Origin: Siphonodentalium dalli
Lineage: Eukaryota; Mollusca; Scaphopoda; Gadilida; Siphonodentaliidae
Direction: 5' to 3'
Length of the DNA stretch: 64,000 nucleotides
Assembly: GCA_032622095.1 (NCBI GenBank)
Contig: CP136062.1
Location: 166,228,090 to 166,292,089 of the forward strand
The notes under the pieces are model-generated. The model had not been told where the DNA came from. It did not search any database and was given only the letters and a program-made list of their open reading frames with translations. Positions 8,752 through 20,100 of this stretch are shown here, piece by piece. The first letter of the stretch is position 1. Each line of letters begins with the position of its first letter. Position numbers and translations under genes: made by a program.

Positions 8752-9606
8752 TTAATCATTGTCTGAATCTTCGACCGTTAGATTTACTTCTAAGAGTTTC
8801 TTGAATTTTCTCATCGCTTCATCTGCAGCCCATTCATTATTATATCCGCGTTTGGTCAGTTTGACCATTTTCTTCATGATCGTGTTATGTATGAGTGATG
8901 TTTTCAATCGATACTGGTATTCTATTAATCGTCTATAACTTTTGCGAAACAGAGCAAACTCTGTGTCGATGGTATCCTCTTTTCCCGACATGCTCTCATC
9001 TCCCGAAATGCTCTCTTCTTCTTTCACATCATTGGTGACGCGTTTCATCATACTTTTGAATGTGTCCATCTCGTTGACACATCGCGCAGCTTTCTTAAGA
9101 CCGAATACCGTTCTACTACCGACGACATTACCATCTTTTGAATCTGATAGCGTTCCCCGTTCATCTTCATCTGTATCTTCTCCGAAGAGAGTTGTTTTTG
9201 TCTCAGACATAACTCCGTGTTCATCCGGGTCCTCAGTTAATTTTCGTTTTAACTTATTTTCTTGACACCAGTTTTTTACGTGTCTCTGAACATCATAATG
9301 ATCTGCGAACAAAAGCCCGCATTCATTACAAGAGTACGACATGTCTTCTCGAATGTCTCTGTTTTGATGGTTCTTCTTATTAATTTCATCGAGCTCACCA
9401 GGTGGCCGTATGTCGTTAGTATAGTCATTATGTTGACCCTGGGGCACAATATAATTATATGTTATGCCCTTCTGTTGACCGGGGAGTTCTCTGTCATCGT
9501 ATTTCATCGCATTCTGTTGACCCTGGGTCTCAGTGTCTTTTGTATGTTTTTTCATCCCATTCTGTTCATCTGGGTGTTCTCTGTCTTTTTGGAGATTATA
9601 TTTCAT
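8752..9606 (-). CDS. ORF2 copy 3: C2HC zinc-finger acidic protein
   Basis: 284 residues, intact and nearly identical to copy 1. It has D24 and one private change, Pro to Leu in the C-terminal SPIHN motif (SLIHN here). It is downstream of and in frame with ORF1 copy 3, with the same 33-nt gap as copy 1. The poly(A) signal lies at 8741-8746 on the minus strand. An intact frame in all four copies argues for recent duplication or purifying selection; the sequence alone cannot separate these. Confidence 0.75.
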   Translation of the reverse strand: MKYNLQKDREHPDEQNGMKKHTKDTETQGQQNAMKYDDRELPGQQKGITYNYIVPQGQHNDYTNDIRPPGELDEINKKNHQNRDIREDMSYSCNECGLLFADHYDVQRHVKNWCQENKLKRKLTEDPDEHGVMSETKTTLFGEDTDEDERGTLSDSKDGNVVGSRTVFGLKKAARCVNEMDTFKSMMKRVTNDVKEEESISGDESMSGKEDTIDTEFALFRKSYRRLIEYQYRLKTSLIHNTIMKKMVKLTKRGYNNEWAADEAMRKFKKLLEVNLTVEDSDND

Positions 9607-9639
9607 GCCATTCCATTCACCCCTATGTTGGTTCGTGTC

Positions 9640-10515
9640 CTATTTTAGTACATTCTGTCGCAGACGTAATGTGTCCGGTGTTGCGGCTTTTAAATCCACC
9701 AGTAGGTAACCGTACGGTTCACTCGTCGCTTCCGAAAACTCTCGAACCATACGCTGAGGACATTCAGGATACATCTGTCTTGATAATGTTGAAATTAATC
9801 CCTTGTCGATTGGGTTATTGAACAATACCAAATATTGACAATTTCGTCGTTGCGTTGGATCTTTGTTGTAGTAGAAATTCTGGTTCAAACTTATCAAAGA
9901 TAAGTTCAAATGGTGACTTCCTTCGGAATGCAAATCATTAACTCTCTGGTCTTTTGATGAAGTTTGCATCAAGTCATCGAGTATAACTAGATTTTTATAC
10001 CGGGGGTTGATAAGAGAATCCAAGTTTGCTGGTATTCCTCGTATAAAGTTGACCTGAGGGGTGACGGTATACTTTAATTCGTCATATAGGGGCTGCCAAT
10101 ATTTATAAAACCATATTATTCTGTCAGGTGCGGGTGATATTTTTGAGGCAGACTTTTGTAGCAAGGTTTTCACGAAGTATGTCTTACCACAAGATGTAGG
10201 TCCACTTACACATGCCGTGAATGGATGCTTGAAAATAAAATCTTCATGGACATTGGCCATTGGATCATCAAAGCAGGATGTTATGTCGCTTTGTTGCTGT
10301 TTCCCCTGCTGGTGTTGTAGTATCTGGTGTTGCTGTAATGGCTGTTGTTGTGGCTGATGATACTGCTGCCTGTTGCTGCTACTGTCTGTTGCTGTTGCTT
10401 GGTGCTGCTGCTGTGGTTGTCGGTTAACAAACTCAGTGTGCTTAGATTGTACATGTCTTATCAAATCATGGTTCCGCACATACCCCCTAGAGCAAATTGA
10501 ACACTGGTGCTTCAT
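9640..10515 (-). CDS. ORF1 copy 3: C2H2 zinc finger - Gln/His-rich - P-loop ATPase
   Basis: 291 residues. C5/C8/H21/H26 finger, Gln/His-rich 33-75, Walker A 105-112 and Walker B 176-181 are all intact. It shares Pro98 and the longer C-terminus with copy 1 but has Q58 and R172 like copies 2 and 4, so copy 1 carries the derived states at those sites. TATAAA lies at 10553-10558 on the minus strand upstream of the start. Likely a packaging-type ATPase of a virus-derived element; the assignment is from motif architecture. Confidence 0.8.
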   Translation of the reverse strand: MKHQCSICSRGYVRNHDLIRHVQSKHTEFVNRQPQQQHQATATDSSSNRQQYHQPQQQPLQQHQILQHQQGKQQQSDITSCFDDPMANVHEDFIFKHPFTACVSGPTSCGKTYFVKTLLQKSASKISPAPDRIIWFYKYWQPLYDELKYTVTPQVNFIRGIPANLDSLINPRYKNLVILDDLMQTSSKDQRVNDLHSEGSHHLNLSLISLNQNFYYNKDPTQRRNCQYLVLFNNPIDKGLISTLSRQMYPECPQRMVREFSEATSEPYGYLLVDLKAATPDTLRLRQNVLK

Positions 10516-10552
10516 TTATACTTGACTAAAATGTCTCGGTATATGGATTTCC

Positions 10553-10558
10553 TTTATA
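10553..10558 (-). promoter_or_regulatory. TATA box of ORF1 copy 3
   Basis: TATAAA on the minus strand upstream of the start at 10515, identical in context to the other three units. Confidence 0.5.
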
Positions 10559-10874
10559 AAAATGTTCCTTATAACCTAAAAATATGTCATGTCCGTATGT
10601 TTGATAACTTTATGTAGATGAAATAGTCTGCCGGAGAAGCACTGTGTATACGGGGAATCAACAGGTCTTGTCGGTAAGAGAGTCAGACGAGAAGTGAAGT
10701 ATCGACTATTAAAACATAGTAATGCGATAGCGAACATCAAACGAGTCTGGACACGCATATCTGTCAAAAGATACAAATAGCCGTCATTGGTCAATCTATC
10801 CTCGGTATCACTTTTCGTTTTACAAAATCAATTTCACCGAGAGGTTCCCTCGTCATTTGTAGTGACGTAATTGT

Positions 10875-11076
10875 GGCACCGCCGCCGGCGGCGGCAGCGG
10901 CGGCGGCAGCGGCATTGCGGTATTTTACGTGATGCCGCCGGCGGACCCCCGCAGTAAAATACTGCAATGCCGCCGCCGCCGCCGCCACCGCCGCCGCCAC
11001 CGCCGCCGCCGCCGCCGCCGGCGGACCCCCGCAGTAAAATACTGCAATGCCGCCGCCGCCGCCGGCGGCGGTGCCA
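10875..11076. repeat. GC-rich hinge of dimer 2
   Basis: The counterpart of the dimer 1 hinge, with the same framing arms and the same 'gcagtaaaatactgcaatg' motif, but a different number and order of GCC runs and a shortened left half. Confidence 0.85.
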
Positions 11077-11391
11077 CAATTACGTCACTACAAATGACGA
11101 GGGAACCTCTCGATGAAATTGATTTTGTAAAACGAAAAGTGATACCGAGGATAGATTGACCAATGACGGCTATTTGTATCTTTTGACAGATATGCGTGTC
11201 CAGACTCGTTTGATGTTCGCTATCGCATTACTATGTTTTAATAGTCGATACTTCTCTTCTCGTCTGACTCTCTTACCGACAAGACCTGTTGATTCCCCGT
11301 ATACACAGTGCTTCTCCGGCAGACTATTTCATCTACATAAAGTTATCAAACATACGGACATGACATATTTTTAGGTTATAAGGAACATTTT

Positions 11392-11397
11392 TATAAA
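11392..11397 (+). promoter_or_regulatory. TATA box of ORF1 copy 4
   Basis: TATAAA upstream of the start at 11435, identical in context to the other three units. Confidence 0.5.
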
Positions 11398-11434
11398 GGA
11401 AATCCATATACCGAGACATTTTAGTCAAGTATAA

Positions 11435-12295
11435 ATGAAGCACCAGTGTTCAATTTGCTCTAGGGGGTATGTGCGGAACCATGATTTGATAAGACATGTA
11501 CAATCTAAGCACACTGAGTTTGTTAACCGACAACCACAGCAGCAGCACCAAGCAACAGCAACAGACAGTAGCAGCAACAGGCAGCAGTATCATCAGCCAC
11601 AACAACAGCCATTACAGCAACACCAGATACTACAACACCAGCAGGGGAAACAGCAACAAAGCGACATAACATCCTGCTTTGATGATCCAATGGCCAATGT
11701 CCATGAAGATTTTATTTTCAAGCACGTATTCACGGCATGTGTAAGTGGACCTACATCTTGTGGTAAGACATACTTCGTGAAAACCTTGCTACAAAAGTCT
11801 GCCTCAAAAATATCACCCGCACCTGACAGAATAATATGGTTTTATAAATATTGGCAGCCCCTATATGACGAATTAAAGTATACCGTCACCCCTCAGGTCA
11901 ACTTTATACGAGGAATACCAGCAAACTTGGATTCTCTTATCAACCCCCGGTATAAAAATCTAGTTATACTCGATGACTTGATGCAAACTTCATCAAAAGA
12001 CCAGAGAGTTAATGATTTGCATTCCGAAGGAAGTCACCATTTGAACTTATCTTTGATAAGTTTGAACCAGAATTTCTACTACAACAAAGATCCAACGCAA
12101 CGACGAAATTGTCAATATTTGGTATTGTTCAATAACCCAATCGACAAGGGATTAATTTCAACATTATCAAGACAGATGTATCCTGAATGTCCTCAGCGTA
12201 TGGTTCGAGAGTTTTCGGAAGCGACGAGTGAACCGTACGGTTACCTACTGGTGGATTTAAAAGCCGCAACACCGGACACATTACGTCTGCGATAG
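11435..12295 (+). CDS. ORF1 copy 4: zinc finger - ATPase, stop five codons early
   Basis: 286 residues. Val98, the early TAG and the GAG at the other stop position are all as in copy 2. Finger and P-loop motifs are intact. The TATAAA box is at 11392-11397. It pairs with copy 3 across the hinge centred near 10975. Confidence 0.78.
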   Translation: MKHQCSICSRGYVRNHDLIRHVQSKHTEFVNRQPQQQHQATATDSSSNRQQYHQPQQQPLQQHQILQHQQGKQQQSDITSCFDDPMANVHEDFIFKHVFTACVSGPTSCGKTYFVKTLLQKSASKISPAPDRIIWFYKYWQPLYDELKYTVTPQVNFIRGIPANLDSLINPRYKNLVILDDLMQTSSKDQRVNDLHSEGSHHLNLSLISLNQNFYYNKDPTQRRNCQYLVLFNNPIDKGLISTLSRQMYPECPQRMVREFSEATSEPYGYLLVDLKAATPDTLRLR

Positions 12296-12343
12296 AATGT
12301 ACTAAAAGAGGACACGAACCAACATAGGGGTGAATGGAATGGC

Positions 12344-13198
12344 ATGAAATATAATCTCCAAAAAGACAGAGAACACCCAGATGAACAGAATGGGATGAAA
12401 AAACATACAAAAGACACTGAGACCCAGGGTCAACAGAATGCGATGAAATACGATGACAGAGAACTCCCCGGTCAACAGAAGGGCATAACATATAATTATA
12501 TTGTGCCCCAGGGTCAACATAATGACTATACTAACGACATACGGCCACCTGGTGAGCTCGATGAAATTAATAAGAAGAACCATCAAAACAGAGACATTCG
12601 AGAAGACATGTCGTACTCTTGTAATGAATGCGGGCTTTTGTTCGCAGATCATTATGATGTTCAGAGACACGTAAAAAACTGGTGTCAAGAAAATAAGTTA
12701 AAACGAAAATTAACTGAGGACCCGGATGAACACGGAGTTATGTCCGAGACAAAAACAACTCTCTTCGGAGAAGATACAGATGAAGATGAACGGGGAACGC
12801 TATCAGATTCAAAAGATGGTAATGTCGTCGGTAGTAGAACGGTATTCGGTCTTAAGAAAGCTGCGCGATGTGTCAACGAGATGGACACATTCAAAAGTAT
12901 GATGAAACGCGTCACCAATGATGTGAAAGAAGAAGAGAGCATTTCGGGAGATGAGAGCATGTCGGGAAAAGAGGATACCATCGACACAGAGTTTGCTCTG
13001 TTTCGCAAAAGTTATAGACGATTAATAGAATACCAGTATCGATTGAAAACATCACCCATACATAACACGATCATGAAGAAAATGGTCAAACTGACCAAAC
13101 GCGGATATAATAATGAATGGGCTGCAGATGAAGCGATGAGAAAATTCAAGAAACTCTTAGAAGTAAATCTAACGGTCGAAGATTCAGACAATGATTAA
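12344..13198 (+). CDS. ORF2 copy 4: C2HC zinc-finger acidic protein
   Basis: 284 residues, matching copy 2 throughout, with the C2HC finger at 93-114, acidic middle and basic C-terminus. It is in frame with ORF1 copy 4 after a 48-nt open gap. The stop is followed by AATAAA at 13204-13209. Function unknown. Confidence 0.75.
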   Translation: MKYNLQKDREHPDEQNGMKKHTKDTETQGQQNAMKYDDRELPGQQKGITYNYIVPQGQHNDYTNDIRPPGELDEINKKNHQNRDIREDMSYSCNECGLLFADHYDVQRHVKNWCQENKLKRKLTEDPDEHGVMSETKTTLFGEDTDEDERGTLSDSKDGNVVGSRTVFGLKKAARCVNEMDTFKSMMKRVTNDVKEEESISGDESMSGKEDTIDTEFALFRKSYRRLIEYQYRLKTSPIHNTIMKKMVKLTKRGYNNEWAADEAMRKFKKLLEVNLTVEDSDND

Positions 13199-14488
13199 AT
13201 TTCAATAAACTTCATCAACATGTTATTCTCGTCTTCGTTATATATCTATAAGTGGGGAGGGGGGTTTGTATAGCGAGAATGCTCCTTTAATATTCACACA
13301 CCAATATTACATAACGTCCCTTACCTCGTGTCACTTTAACATTCCACACACCGTGTGTGCATTATCCCCCTTTAAGTATGTCATAGCATGGGTACATGTA
13401 AGATAATATAACACTATGACTATGTCTGTATCTGTTGTTGGTAAGATGTGAAATATAAATTTCAGTTCATTCGTGTAGTAATTTCGTATATGTTCAACGC
13501 TCTTCATTCGTGCGCTTGTATTGTTAACATTCATTCATAATGAGTGTCCCTTTAGAGTGTCTTGTGTTCCTTTAAGATTCAAACACCAATATTACATCAC
13601 GTCCCTTGTTTCGTGTCACTTTAACTCCTTGAGTGTATTGCCCCTTCGAATGATGTCATAGCATGGGTACATGTAAGATAGTATAACACTATGACTATGT
13701 CTGTATCTGTTGTTGGTAAGATGTGAAATATAAATTTCAGTTCATTCGTGTAATAATTTCGTATATGTTCAACGCTCTTCATTCGTAAGAGTAATTATGA
13801 CCTCCGGCTTCGCGCCGATTGTGTACTGAGCTGACACCGGGGATAAATTGACCAATGACTGCTATTGTACTGAGCTGACACCGGGGATAAATTGACCAAT
13901 GACTGCCATTGTATCCTTTGACAGATATGCGTGCGCAGACTCGTTTGATGTTCGCTATCGCATTACTATGTTTTAATAGCCGAGCCTTCACTTCTCGTCT
14001 GACTCTCTTACCGACAAGACCTGTCTACACAGTACTTCTCCTTGGTCTGTGATTGAGTGTACAAAATCTCTTGTCAAGTGAACACCTGCACATTATCTAT
14101 TTTCTAAACATCGAACTTGTCTGAACCTATCAACTGATACAATAGCAGTGATATAATGTTACATCATCGGTGCTAACTGGAGTTTTGGTATACAAAATGA
14201 TCGTAAGTGTGAATGGAGTGATAAGTGGTTATTACGTAATGTTGTTATAACAATGACACCGAAGCAATTTCTATTATTGAGTGTCTCACGACCTGGACGT
14301 ATTATGTATGCATGTTTTGGATAACTAATTATCGTGTTAATGCTAACAATGACACAGTTTATCAACCTTAATTGATACTAACCCGTTAAACAACTAATTC
14401 TGCTCAGACATTAAATCGATATGTTTTCTGAATAGCATATAATTGTGAACGGGAATATAATAGAATTCATTTGGTAAAGCAAGGTGTG

Positions 14489-14521
14489 ACACACGACATT
14501 GTTACCCACAATGTCGTGTGT
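14489..14521. other. Conserved stem-loop (unit 4)
   Basis: Same orientation and sequence as 5955-5987, 8534 bp downstream. Confidence 0.6.
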
Positions 14522-15003
14522 GATTACGTGTACATAATATGTTCCATCGAATATGACAATTCATTCTGGGGGTTGTAATTTCGCATTACCCTTTTTTCGT
14601 CCACTCGTGATTCAAGATAGTACATCTCAATACTTCCAATAATTCACGATAATACACACCTGTCATATACTCAATAACTTCATCGGGGATAGAGAAGATA
14701 AGAATAAACGCTCTTTATTATTTATGTAAGAGTAATGGTGTCTATTTTCAGGTATGACAATTATATATGTATGAACTGCGTCCGATAAACACTGGAATGT
14801 ATGCATTCATACCGATGGTCACAATGTCCAACATTACAGCGACTGTCCATACACATATAATTGGTATAAAGATATTTCTAAACATCGATTAATAAATACA
14901 TTGAAACATTGGTTGAACAAAAAAATAACGAAAGATATTACACACAAATAATTTTATAAACATTCGACATGTTTTAATATCGAGATTATCAGAAACCGAA
15001 AAC

Positions 15004-15339
15004 TCGTTATAAATTTTTTATTTAAACTTTTTTTTTGGAGAAATAATTTTGGGGGTTTTGAAATTTTTTCTTTTGGAAAAATAATTTTGGGGTTTTGAAT
15101 TTTTTGTTTTTGGAAGTTTTGGGTTTTTGAAATTTTTTGGAAAAATAAATTTTGGAAGTTTTGAATTTTTTTTTTGGGTTTTGATATTTTGGAAGTTTTG
15201 GGTTTTGATATTTTGGAAGTTTTGAGAATATTTTAGTACAACCAATTTTACCCTCAAACAATTTTACCCTCAAACAATTTTACCCTCAAACAATTTTAGA
15301 CCCAAAGATTCTATTTTGAGATGTGAGGCGAACGAGACA
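15004..15339 (-). repeat. AT-rich terminal repeat, right end of dimer 2
   Basis: Reverse complement of 6612-6946. Just outside it a ~54-bp piece ('caattttagacccaaagatt' to 'gtgaggctaacgagac', to about 15393) repeats the end, giving a two-copy tandem at the junction. Confidence 0.75.
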
Positions 15340-15837
15340 CCCACAACCAATTTTAGACCCAAAGATTCTATTTTTAGATGTGAGGCTAACGAGACCCCTA
15401 TTCTTCTCGCACGCTATTCCACATCCTGTTCGGTGCATAGTCTGTCACTGTTCCGCATCACTTTCCGAAAGAAAAAAAACATAATTAAGTTAGGTACGAA
15501 TTATATTATCCGAGATTCAATTCAATTCAATTCAATTCGATGCAAGGGAAATGTTCTTTATTACACGCTTGTTCGTAGAAGTACAGTGTTGTTGCTGCTC
15601 CATATTTACAAATCCGCATTGAACACGTTTTATATGCACCCCGTTGACGTCAGATGCCGTAAATAACGTTCCCCTCAACCATGACATCGGAACTGTAAAA
15701 TAAAAGCATCAACATACTTGACAAAACAAGCCACGTATGTGCCTGAATAAACAGTGTAAACACATTTTTAAACTTACGGATTCCAGGACGAGTGGTGTGT
15801 AATAAAGAGAACGACGCGTGTGTTGGTGGGTTTGTCG

Positions 15838-15975
15838 GTTCGGCACTTGTGCCATCGCGGAAGATATAACTCGAGGATGCGCTTCTCGTTCTATCCTTCC
15901 GCTTTCAATCGTGCCGTATCAACAAACCCATTAACACGCATGTCGCTGTGTGTATTTATTGCCCCGCATATGCTG
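15838..15975. repeat. Diverged copy of the inter-dimer spacer
   Basis: Direct-orientation match to 6470-6611. Positions 15394-15837 between it and the element end show no gene; they contain a short (tcaat)n-like run near 15520. Confidence 0.5.
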
Positions 15976-16392
15976 AATAACGTACTCATTTCTTGCAAAA
16001 TAATTGTGACATTTCCTTCTGAGATTGATGCCATGACACATTGTATAAATCAATTTCCTTAACAATCTGTCCGGTTTATTTAAAAAAACATATACTATTC
16101 ATTGAGAGAATCAAAACTTTCCAAAATCCAAATGTAAATATAATGTGATATCTGTAAAAGTGACTTATATAGGTCATATGGGTCGGATGTTAGCCATACG
16201 TATGTCACTATAATAAACATATGCATCCATTCATTCATTCATACATGCAGAGACATGGTGGCAGAGTGGTTTTGGGGGGTTTGTATCAACCCCCAACTTT
16301 GGTAAAACAAAATTAATATTTGGAAATATCAGGCCTGACACAACATGAGTTGGAAATATCAGACCAAACAAAAATAATTTGAAATTGATTTG

Positions 16393-16644
16393 CAAGCCTT
16401 GAAATAGTGTGTCTGTCATTTGCAGAATGAGGTCCCCAATGTGAATTTTGTGATGCTACCCCGCATAGCGGGCTAGCATCACCAAATTCACCCTCTGGGA
16501 ACCTCATTCTGCTGAGGTGTAAGCAGAATGAGGTCCCCAGAGGGTGAATTTGGTGATGCTAGCCCACTATGCGGGGTAGCATCACTAAATTTACCATCTG
16601 GGGACCTCATTCTACAAATGACAGGCACGCTATTTCAAGGCTTG
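16393..16644. repeat. Foldback (MITE-like) element
   Basis: Arms begin 'caagccttgaaatagtg' and pair with '...cgctatttcaaggcttg'. Inside, 'gcagaatgaggtcccca' and a 'gtgatgct' block also pair around a short centre near 16510. No coding sequence. Confidence 0.8.
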
Positions 16645-16654
16645 TTGATATGGT

Positions 16655-16990
16655 ATAGTTTGATTTTCCAACCAGTATTTGGTGTGAAATTAAGTTGTTT
16701 TAGACCAAAATTCGAATATTTGCATACTTGTAACTAAACCGTTTGACTGAAATGGTCATCGGTTGGAAATGTTGCAATCTAAGGGGGTGTCGAACTGTCG
16801 ATCTGGTTAAAAATTGTCCAACAATTTCCCAAATGGATTCTGGGTTTGGTTCAAGGGAGTGCATTTGTAATTTGTCAGATGGACACCCCCTCCCCACAAA
16901 GCAAGCCATCTAGCCACACACCTGCCATTGCACCGGGGCGGTTGGAAATTCCAAAGTGGACACACCAACGTGAATCATCTGGCGACGTCC
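16655..16990. repeat. 'TTGGAAA' dispersed repeat, copy 1
   Basis: AT-rich repeat with 'tttgattttccaaccagtatt' and 'actgaaatggtcatcggttgg'. Related pieces lie at 20810-21110, 22140-22340, 32640-32870 and 35090-35400. Family unknown; non-coding. Confidence 0.6.
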
Positions 16991-17038
16991 CTGTCTAGAA
17001 ACAGCTATCTAGTTGTATACACTAATGTCAATTTGCAG

Positions 17039-17193
17039 GATAACGGGGGCCCGTTCAGTATTGTGCAGGTTATTTTCGAAGGATGGCCAGATGGAGAGCG
17101 TTTGCCAAACACAAATGCTCTGTTAGAGTTGGTAGAACATGTTCAGTCTCTGCATCGTGGCGTGGCAAGGTTTCCGGTCACAATTCATTGCAT
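17039..17193 (+). CDS. PTP exon with WPD loop
   Basis: 51 codons plus two bases, ending in the first part of the HC-x5-R loop. The preceding acceptor is 'caatttgcag'; an alternative acceptor 'tattgtgcag' 32 bases later would shorten it. Donor gtgagt. Confidence 0.8.
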
Positions 17194-20100
17194 GTGAGTA
17201 TCGTGATTACTATTTATTAATATATGGGATATCCTCTATACATTGTAATAGTCTAGTATTCATTTTGATGTTATGTTCGTTGTTGAACTTATATGAACAT
17301 GTTCGCTACTACTCGCTAATGTTACGGCCTTTATAATAAAGCATTTATGAGAGAATAAAAACTTATTGTTATCCCCCGAAATTTAAAGCCACATGGCGGT
17401 TTGCGCCTAATAATATTCGCTTTTGAATTTTTCCCGGTATCGAAATTGGTCGATAAATACTTTAACTACCTTTATATGGGCATTATATCTCCCAGAAAGA
17501 ATCATTGACGTCATAAAACTACCTTGAACACGGTGTTTGGGTCCAAACCAAACAACAATCACTTACACGGCATGGAACATAAAATAGCGTTCCGTGTTAG
17601 TCTATTCCTGATATGATAAAAATAAAAATAGTTTATTTCACTTCTGTTGGAACATTTATTTAAAGGCCCATTTATTTTCAATGCCCAAATAACATTATTT
17701 CATATTATATACCATTTAGAAGAGGAACCGAAAATATAAATAGTCCACCAGAATACGAAACAGCTGTGGCCTAGGACTGTCCACCAAGTGATAGAGATTC
17801 GTTCCAAGACTCACCCCTTGTCAATCCAGAATGCATCAGAATTCAAACTATATAAGAGATAGAGTTATTCCCCTTCAATTGAGTATAATAGACTTTATAG
17901 TACACTCCTGATCAAAATTAAGCACAGGACACACCTTGTTACCTCGACAAAAACAACATGTTCCCAGTTTATTCGACCGGATCAGTTGATAATACACTGT
18001 TTTGGAGGTTCCTCTTTCAAATGGTATATAATATGGAATATGTTGTATATAATGTGATCTGGTGATTCGAAAATTAAGTCGGCCTTTATTTAAAAACAGC
18101 TGGAAATGGCTGTGATAATGGAAAGTAATTTTCAGAGTATATGAAGCCAGTTTATTTCGAGTTTTTGTCAAGCGATATTATACCTTCTTCCAAATTACGT
18201 AGACAGAATTTGGAATCTCGAATGAGCCATGCCCGTTTAAGAACAGATTAATTTGCATCAGCGCTGTTTTTGGCATAACCCTAAGTTTTTGTCCAGATCA
18301 CTGGAAACAACACAATCAGAATACGTACAATGGAAACAGAAGGAATCAGTATGATTAAAGTTGCACTGGCTTACAATATCAAGGTAAATTTGTTAGGCCA
18401 AAGTATTCTCTTAAATATGAGAGGCTCCCAATGGGAGGTCGACTCGCATAAAAAAGATTACGTTTAACACATCATCTTTAATGCTGCACCATGACAGCTC
18501 CCGTCATAAACGGGTTAAATGCTTATTTTCATTTCGTTAAAGTGATGGAGCGGAACGATCTGGACTATTTTGTGTGGTATATAACATGATCGAGAGAATT
18601 CAGAGCGATCAGGAGGTGGTGGTCGCATCCGAGCTGGCTGCGTGTAGAGCGATACGGGAACAGTTCGTGAAGTCATTGGTAAGAGTTGTTCCATATATAG
18701 CAACCAGCCGTTTACACAACATTAGTTAGTGGAAGGAGCGTATAGTTTCTAGGAGACAATGCGTCTGCAGAAATAGATTATGTTGTCTTTACATCGACTG
18801 CCTGTATAGAATAATACACAAGAGAACGTATGGCGCGTGTATAGTGTTTTGTCGTTTCTTGGTATACAGTGGGCGCATGTGCGATTTATTTATAGAATGG
18901 GAATTTTTTGACGGATTAAAAGTCGAACTGCGACCTGGAGGCCGAGTCCGATAAAATGTGTAGTTGGGAATTTCAATTTCAATTGTTATTCGGATGCCAA
19001 GAAGTGCAAGGCAATTAATTCTATGAGTTGGTCATTCGTGAAACCAATATATTTTATATTCTATAATTACAATCATGGGTATATAATATATGATCTTGAG
19101 CGCGTTACCATTTCTGACTGTGGTTTTCTTGTTATATACCTTATTTTCGTCTTTAACCTCTTCGCTGCTTTGACGTCCGTAACGATTGCGGACGTTACAG
19201 TGCACGTCGTTTATGGACATACTTCAGCACATTACCACTAGGCCAGTATTCATAACTGGAACTCAGAGATTGGTGCATCGGAATAACCGAATAAACGCAT
19301 CAAGATTTTCACTACACTGACAAAATTTCGCAAGTAACAATGTACTGGTCATTGGCGACAATAGAAACAAAACGCACGCCGTATTATCGATGAAATAATT
19401 GATAATCTCTATGGATATCTATTTGGTTTCCAAAGCACAATTTGTGAGCTATCACATGCAATTATACTGGAAGTAATGGGCAACACATATATATGTAAAA
19501 AAAAACATGTTGACATAAAACGGAGTATATAATGTTTTGAATATTGCCGTTGTCAATTATCTTTGTCTTCAATTCTTTCAATGCCGTGCAACCATTTTAC
19601 GGACACGTGAATGTCATCTGATAAAATAATATTTTATCGATTATAAATGACATTTATTGATACCCTTTATCGGAAATCGGAAATCTGAGCTATATATATA
19701 CTCCTCAATATCACCAACTTAACTGTGAAGTTAAAGGTACTCAATCCGTAAAGAGGGTCCCCATCTCAACAGATTCCAACAACAACAATCCGATCAGAGG
19801 GTCCTATATTACTATTTCTTTGGCTTTGGGGGTAAAAAATATTTGATTCGAGTCGAGGAACCCATCAAACAAAGCTCAGAGTTATTAGATATTGATTTTT
19901 GAAATTTGTTAATTTCTCGAGATGAGTACTAATAACTGCCGTCAATTTGGTAACCTGCTCGAGATTTTACGCCAAAACTCTATTCAAACAGACAAGGATG
20001 GATAACTCTATAATCAAGTGGTAATAATAACGAAATTTTGACTGTCTTCTGTGCCAGAAAGAATTCCCGATAATGAAAAATAATAGATTTCTAAAATCGA

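Larger units (their letters stand above)
6612..15339. mobile_element. Head-to-head dimer 2 of the same virus-like element, with AT-rich inverted ends
   Basis: Unit 3 (minus, 6947-10975) and unit 4 (plus, 10975-15003) form a palindrome in which n pairs with about 21950-n. The palindrome extends beyond the units into an AT-rich repeat present as 6612-6946 and, inverted, 15004-15339. Dimer 2 therefore looks like the complete form of the element, about 8.7 kb end to end. Dimer 2 repeats dimer 1 at a spacing of 8551 bp for the minus units and 8534 bp for the plus units; the difference comes mainly from GC-hinge length. Unit 3 matches unit 1 and unit 4 matches unit 2 at diagnostic sites, so the dimer formed first and was then duplicated. 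Confidence 0.85.

Noticed and set aside
1-15339. The whole palindrome as a sequencing foldback artefact
   Set aside because: Arms carry consistent, different substitutions that segregate by unit, and the hinges differ in length. Not fully excluded without reads.
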